In this document: piece by piece, positions 58,309 through 64,000 of the stretch
Layout: each line of letters opens with the position of its first letter
Numbering within the stretch: the first letter of the stretch is position 1
Source: Torymus aiolomorphi
Taxonomy: Eukaryota; Arthropoda; Insecta; Hymenoptera; Torymidae
NCBI GenBank assembly: GCA_036365515.1
Contig: CM070874.1
Location: forward strand, 171,543,797 to 171,607,796
Length of the DNA: 64,000 nucleotides
Reading direction: 5' to 3'
Made by a program: the position numbers and the translations under genes
The notes under the pieces: generated by a model
Database searches by the model: none
What the model saw: only the letters and a program-made list of their open reading frames with translations
Told to the model about the DNA's origin: nothing

Positions 58309-61300
58309 TTAACGCTTATAGCCAAAAGGCAATGATAATTCTTTTATTGAATGGTAGCGCCGTTTTTTTAACACTATACAACATGTCTTGTATTCGTCTC
58401 GCGTGATAACATCGTGCTTGAGTGTGCGCCTTATAGCTTTAAAATATAATTTAATATTACCCGCATCGTCGCCATTCATAAAAGTATCGATCAATTGTTT
58501 AATACTATCGAAATTTATTTTGAAGAATTAGCATAATTTAACCTTATCCCTTTGATTTTACAACATTCAAATGTCTGTCCTGTCGATGAATCGATTGTTT
58601 TATAGGCGTAAAATTTAGGACTGCCCGATAAGAATGTTTCAATATGTACATTTGGTCCGTAACTCTTCAGTTCGTCCGTCATATCACCTAATAGCGTGCC
58701 AAGGTGGGGTCTGTATTCCTCGTCCTTCGCACGCTCATTACAAATGAATATGCAAGAGTCGGTATCAAAGTATAAAACTCGTCGATCTAGTTTATCAAGA
58801 TAATCGTACAATTTGAGTCGAGCTTGCGCCGTAGTGTATGCTGCGATTACTACATTCGTATTGGACGCCTGTGCCACAGCATCGGCGATATTTTGCCAGT
58901 TTACATATAAAAGTTCGTCGTTTACCGGCAACACGCTAAATACTTCTTTTTCCGGCGCAACTAAAAGTTTAAGGAGGGCCTCGCGTGTTTTTACAATTTC
59001 GGTCTGTTTCAAGTTGCTACGCTGCCCAAATTTTCCCCAAAAAGAATTAAGACAGAGTTTTGCCACTGCGCGCAAGCCAGCATTTTTTCCGATTTTTTCT
59101 CTCTCCATTTGTATACCCTCGTCTGGCTCGTACTCTAACAAATAACGTTCCTTATCTACTTCGCTCTCGCACCATGATGGCCATCCGCTAGCTTGTTGTT
59201 TTATTTTCAAAAACGCGTTCACGTAGTCTGCAAACAATCCTCCTGTGCCACTCTGTTGATCGTATTGCGTTACTTTATATCGCCATATTATGAATATTTC
59301 CGTTATTTAGTAACCCAACTCGATGGCTTTTCGCAGTTCGTCGGCTACCCACGTCCCCGTGAATTCGCGCTCGTGAGTATATTCGTGAGTACAATCTTCT
59401 TGTCGTATCTCCTCGCAACAAGAGCGACAAAGAGCAAAGAGTAATCGTCCATGCATTTTTATTGGTAAGAGAGGAAGAAACAAATTACGAAGAGGCAATA
59501 TTTTACATTTGATCAAACCTTCTACTCGTGATAAATCGTTGTTATTTCCTTTCGTCAACGCGTCGCACTGACTGCCAACAAATATATCTGGATGTCCGAG
59601 CGGAAACCGGCCTCGTTTATATACGGATATACGGATATAAAGAGCAAATATCCGTATATCTTATTGTTTCTCCTTCTCTTATTTTATAATGTACAGCTAT
59701 ATTTTCCGTGCGACCCCCGAAAAACGCGTCTCGCGGATTTAAAACCATTTTGCTTATTAACGGATGATTATTCACATAATTTGCGATCCGAGGATTTTCA
59801 ATTTTACGCCGGTCAAATGTGCACTCCCAAATTTCGCGAACCTCGTAGCCCAGTGACTTTATTTTATCTATTTTTGCTCGAGTGCTCTCGTATGCCTCGT
59901 TGTGAGTTCTATTGTAGACGGTTAATTTATCGCGTTTGTTTTGAAAACATCGCGGACACCCATGTGTGTAGCACCCTTGATACTCGAATACTATACCTTT
60001 ATCTGTGGCCGCGGCACTGTCGCTTGACGTCGACGAGCTCGGAAGCTCTGACGGTGGCAAATATCCATCTACCAAGAATCCTTCGGGTAATCTATACTCG
60101 CGCGCCCGACCTGCGTGAATAATCTCTCGCTCGATTTCGCGCTCGCACTCCAATAGCCACTCAACAGCTTTTTGAGAGTGGTTATCAGCGCGCCTGTAGC
60201 CAGTAGGCGGTAAAATTCCGATGGTGTTTGGCTTGAGAAATTTTTTTCGATACAAATAAGAGCAAGCTGAGGCGATAGTAGTTGCGGAAAAGAAGGGATC
60301 AGTGCCGCCAATATCAAGAAAAATTTTTCGAAAAGCTATACACGCGCGGCGTAAAATTTGTACATCCATGCGACAATACTCGACGATTTCTGTTTTAAAA
60401 TTGAATACATAGTCTCGTTTGTTCTCTTCGTACCATTTAAAAAAATCTTTTCTCTCATCGATACTCATAGAATTCGGCGCGTAGAAATTCGCATCGGGTA
60501 AAGGGCCTGCGTATTCTTGATTTTGTAGAGTATTGAATAAGTGGGGAAAATAACCCTTTTTACTATTTTCCGGCAAGCCAAAAGCAGCGGGAAGAGCGCT
60601 CAACTTCATTTGGAAATAGTTTAGACTATCTATGAATTTCGTTCGCTCGTATTGCATAGTAATAATATTCTGTCCACTTAAAATAATACTCGGCAAAACT
60701 TCAGATGTACACTCTGCCAATTCTTTTAATATGAATTGCGCATCGAATGCTCGTGCATTGTGCGCAATACATATGATTTGCGCAAATTTTGTCTTATCTC
60801 TAATACACAATTCGATCAACTGAGTGACAGGATTCTCTCGAAAAACATGTTCGCGAACGCCGCAAGTATTACACCAACGCGAAACATCGTCATCATCGAT
60901 GCAATCCGAGCACGCTTGCTGTGCGACACATAAATTTGGAATGTGCAGATTTGAAGTCTCGTGATTAAGATAAGGCTTATCCTGTCGCGTCTCAAAATCA
61001 TAAAAAACAAACAAAATTTTTTTTTCGTGATTAATCTCATTACTTATCGGTTGCATGTAACAGAATTCGTTGATAAAATGTTTTCTTTTACAATATTTAC
61101 ACCAAATGATTCCGCACGTGTGTTTCGAACGAAAACAATTTGTAACTTTATTGCATCTATTGCAAAGTTTAACTACATCGCACAATTTTTTGTTCTTTTT
61201 TTTATAAGAGCCATCTTTTAAATGATTATCGTAGCACATATTTCCAAAAAAATTTCTATTGCATTGCGAGCATTTAATTAAATCGACATTATCTGTTTTA

Positions 61301-62508
61301 CACGCGGGAGAGACAAAGCACTTGGAACATGTTTTTAAACATTTGTGTTGGTCTATGAAATTAAAACGTTTGTTACAAAAAGTGCAAAAGAATTTAGTTC
61401 GCGCAACACCGATTAAATTCAGTATTGTATCATATTGTTTCGCGTTAGAATTATAACAAAGATTAATTATACGCTGTGTTTCACATCCTGTCTGTCTTTC
61501 TACAACAGCACGCCCATAAAAAAATGAGGGCTCACCGCTGCCAAAAGTTTTCTTATCGTATACTACTATAGCTATACCAGTGTGTAAATAATAATTTTGA
61601 AATAGCTCAATTTCGAAGAAACCTGCTCCCGTGGGTGGTATACGAACATTAGCATCCTGCATTAATTTTTCGGCGCGTTCTCGTTGTAGTTTACGTCGAC
61701 CGTCGCGAACGACACCCCATTCCTTTCGAGCTTCATCCGTATCGTTTGCCCACAATTTGATATAAGTTTCACCTACAACTAACGAACGCGGTAGGCATAA
61801 ATTATCGACATTTACAATAGACACTATTGATCTTTGTGTCACCGAATTGATCGTTAATTTTCTCGCTCTACGCGCGCCCATCCCTTCGGGTATACTTACA
61901 AATGTAATGTGTAACACAAAACTTTCGTCGATTTGGAAATTTTCATTACTTTGTATCAGATTTGCAATTAAATCCCAAAGATCAGCGTAATGAAAATTTT
62001 CAATCGGTCGAAAAGATAATCCACCTGCGCCATTCGCAAAGTATTCGCTCTTAACGACCACACCGATCAAAAACCTTTCTTCATTCGGTATCAACGAAAT
62101 AATATGCGCGTGAATGTCGCGCATTGCTGCCTCCATCCAAACAAGGGGATTATCGCAATCGGTAGGCGGGTCTTTGATACGCAGTTTAATACAGCGCCCG
62201 ACCACTCTAAATCGCTGCACATGGTTTTCGGTTTTGTCTATCACAATAAATCTTACTCCGGGCGGTCTTATGTCGAGATTATTCGCCTCCTCCTCCTCCT
62301 CCTCCTCCTCCTCTGCAGTATCACCATTGGCTCTGTTCTCCTCCTCTTCGTCGCCTCCGTCGTAATCGTCGGCTATGCCATCATCGTTGTGGCCGTATCC
62401 CACTTGCAGAGGTTCTCCGCTCTCTCTTATGCATGAATTTGCGTCTACTGTAGGCGATGGTGGGAGCGATGGCCATACTGAGCTTGTAGACAACGAGTCG
62501 ACTGCTGT
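58309..62508 (-). pseudogene. Protein-primed family B DNA polymerase of the Polinton, broken
   Basis: The largest piece (62493-59617, 958 codons) holds an acidic leader with a Glu run, a conserved N-terminal region, a Cys-rich zinc-ribbon array (about 61410-61050), the exonuclease motifs YDFET (near 61005), AHNARAFDAQF (near 60755) and EYCRMDVQIL (near 60375), an HGCPRCF box, and motif A DICSLYP (near 59645). Motif B (LNSFWGKFG, near 59035) and motif C (YFDTDS, near 58765) lie in the next pieces. The C-terminal tail is at 58494-58309. Breaks: a frameshift near 59615 at a short duplication (ATCCGTAT twice), an in-frame stop at 59307-59309 and a frameshift near 58510. The first codon at 62493 is TTG, preceded by a TTACAG splice acceptor. 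Confidence 0.92.
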
Positions 62509-62512
62509 AATG

Positions 62513-62518
62513 TTTATT
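62513..62518 (-). terminator. Polyadenylation signal of the spliced gene
   Basis: AATAAA on the minus strand about 60 nt after the stop codon at 62576. It partly overlaps the region just upstream of the polymerase splice acceptor, so the two transcription units are tightly packed. Confidence 0.45.
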
Positions 62519-62575
62519 AAAAACGATTAATAAAAAATAAATGTTTTTTGTTTTCACAATTATAATACCAAAAAG

Positions 62576-63310
62576 TTAATCTTCAGGTTTTCCGTTGAAA
62601 CTATCGCGCACGCGCTCCAACAAATCTTGTAGTTCGTTCGACGTATATAATGGAGAATCTTCATGTTCGGCCTGGTCGTGAAACCATCGCAATTCTTGCG
62701 CACGCCGAACATGCAAAATTCTCCTCGCGTAAATCAATAGAAATGGTATGTCGAAACCCGGAGTGGCCAATCCGTCGCCGCTATTGTTTCTTCTCCGAAT
62801 AACTTTTTTGAAAAAATAAAAAGTTGTAAAAACAGCCTTTTACATGAAAAAAATAAATATTCAAATTAAAAAAATTCTTACATTCGTTGACTCGTCGATC
62901 TAGAGGACTAGTTTCGTCGAAACTGTTCCAAACGAGACGATGGCTATCCTCGATATTATGAAAACTCCGCTCCGACGGGGTGCTCTAGTTGAATAAAAAT
63001 TATGAAGCATCCCTGCGCGAGGTTGGCCGATATTTCCACTAGTCGACGGCTGCGGGTCCTCGCTCATTATGACTCTCTCCACTGCGACCCGTGGTTCCCG
63101 ATAGTGGTTGAGCGCCAAGTTTAATCCGCGCGTTAAAACTGTGCCATTATCTTCTTCATCCGACGAGTCTATTCTAATCATGCTTTCGCTCTCGTTATCG
63201 GATTCTAAAATATTCGAGCGCCTATCATCTTCTTCGTTTGGTACATGGATTATTTGTTGCTGCTGTTGTTGTTGTTGTTGTATAGGTTGTTGTATAGGTT
63301 GTTGTATAAG

Positions 63311-63345
<35 letters not shown>

Positions 63346-63953
63346 GATGTTCTCCTTCTTCTTCTTCTCCTTCGCTACTTGAGATATCGGGTTCGCTTGG
63401 GCTCGTTACAGCCTCATTCTCGCTCTCGTACTCTAGTTGACGTGCTACGGGATTTTCACGCCCGCTATAGTTCATAAAAATTGTTGACGCGTCGCTGTCA
63501 TCGGCGAGAAGATTTTCTAAGGCTTGAAAATTTTAAAACATATAACAAATATTTTTTCGTCATAAAAAATAAGTATAAAATCTTTTACTTACCAATTTGT
63601 TCGCTAAACGCCGACATCATGTCATCGAGAACATTTGCATTTTCCATGCGTATTTCTCTGACAAATTCGCCCGCTATCATCAACCCCGATCGATTATTGC
63701 GAAAAAATCGTTCGTAATAAACGGCGATTCTACGAAGACCACTATGGACGAGTAAAAATCGCAGTTCGCGACGTAAAAGCGAATAGTGCACTGTACGCAA
63801 ACGCCGTCGCCACGAATCTCTACACCTACGCCATACAGGTTGACTGTAAAAACGTAAAGTAGAAGCGATACGGAAAATAATCTCACACAAATCGCTATGT
63901 TCGTTGATCTGCATCTCTGGCAAAAAAGCGTTACTTCTCGCCATGATCCGCAT
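62576..63953 (-). CDS. Three-exon spliced gene beside the polymerase, unknown function
   Basis: Exon 1 ends at 63593 at ATTG/GTAAGT; exon 2 runs 63516-62882 between CCTTAG and GTAAGA; exon 3 runs 62802-62576 after TTTTTTCAAAAAAG. Both introns (76 and 79 nt) are GT-AG and split codons after the first base on both sides, so reading frames join correctly. Exon 1 (ATG at 63953 or 63944) is Arg-rich and helical (WRRRLRTVHYSLLRREL). Exon 2 is acidic with a Gln run. Exon 3 is helical and ends at a TAA, with AATAAA about 60 nt downstream. A one-base frame change in exon 2 near 62980 (four-G run) is needed for the last part. No family recognised. Confidence 0.6.
62803..62881 (-). other. Intron 2 of the spliced gene
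   Basis: Donor GTAAGA, acceptor AAAAAG after a T-rich tract, 79 nt. Phase 1 on both sides. Confidence 0.55.
63517..63592 (-). other. Intron 1 of the spliced gene
   Basis: Donor GTAAGT, acceptor CCTTAG, 76 nt, AT-rich. Phase 1 on both sides. Confidence 0.6.
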
Positions 63954-64000
63954 TGGCACACTGACCTGATGCGTACGCAATGCAGGGTCTTATAATGCTT

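Noticed and set aside
63108..63347. Cys-rich plus-strand ORF
   Set aside because: Antisense of the CAA/CAG glutamine run in exon 2 of the spliced gene.

Overview
The window looks like a repeat-rich stretch of an animal nuclear genome, most likely an arthropod and probably an insect. Supporting this are GT-AG spliced exons, long (GA)n, (TA)n and (GT)n microsatellites, non-LTR, Ty3/Gypsy-like and Penelope-like retroelements, a Polinton/Maverick, and a decayed copy of a protein I know as a dispersed arthropod family. No ordinary host housekeeping gene was recognised, and the species cannot be named from sequence alone.

Layout. 1-4.1 kb (minus strand) is a decayed non-LTR retrotransposon with ORF1, an APE-type endonuclease and a reverse transcriptase (RT) that runs off the left edge. 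A 0.6-kb fold-back element (4.10-4.72 kb) follows, then AT-rich sequence without genes. 6.59-35.05 kb is one giant nested inverted repeat of about 28.5 kb. From outside inward, each arm holds a terminal hairpin region, a TATTGG-rich block with a mirrored 98-codon ORF, blocks of a 12-bp minisatellite whose orientation flips partway along the arm, a single-copy-like segment, a 96-bp satellite (32 codons per unit) and ~340-bp repeats. The arms enclose a non-palindromic core of seven ~331-bp monomers. Each arm has been hit independently by a 5'-truncated Penelope-like element (one with a GIY-YIG domain) with its own 12-13 bp target duplication, so the palindrome is old DNA and not a read-folding artefact. 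The architecture resembles an outsized Foldback (FB) element.

35.2-42.7 kb is a graveyard: a (GA)n tract with a truncated non-LTR copy, ~156-bp tandem repeats, a Gypsy-like pol fragment, a (TA)n tract, a decayed arthropod repeat protein and a small hairpin element. From about 42.7 kb to beyond the right edge is a Polinton/Maverick (adintovirus-like) element with all recognised genes on the minus strand: a 92-aa protein followed by a histone-type 3' stem-loop, a 327-aa protein, adenain-like protease, an exonuclease-like protein, double-jelly-roll major capsid protein, a basic virion-type protein, penton-like minor capsid protein, chromodomain integrase, two conserved proteins of unknown function, packaging ATPase, protein-primed DNA polymerase B, and a three-exon spliced gene. 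Protease, penton and ATPase are intact. Capsid, integrase, polymerase and the exonuclease-like gene carry stops or frameshifts. The element is interrupted between the ATPase and polymerase by non-LTR retrotransposons that sit in (GA)n tracts and end in AATAAA directly against (TC)n.

How the genes work together. Integrase plus protein-primed polymerase would integrate and replicate the element; capsid, penton, protease and packaging ATPase are the morphogenesis module shared with adintoviruses and adenoviruses. In this copy the replication and integration genes are broken, so it is probably a fossil or depends on helpers, unless the indels are assembly errors.
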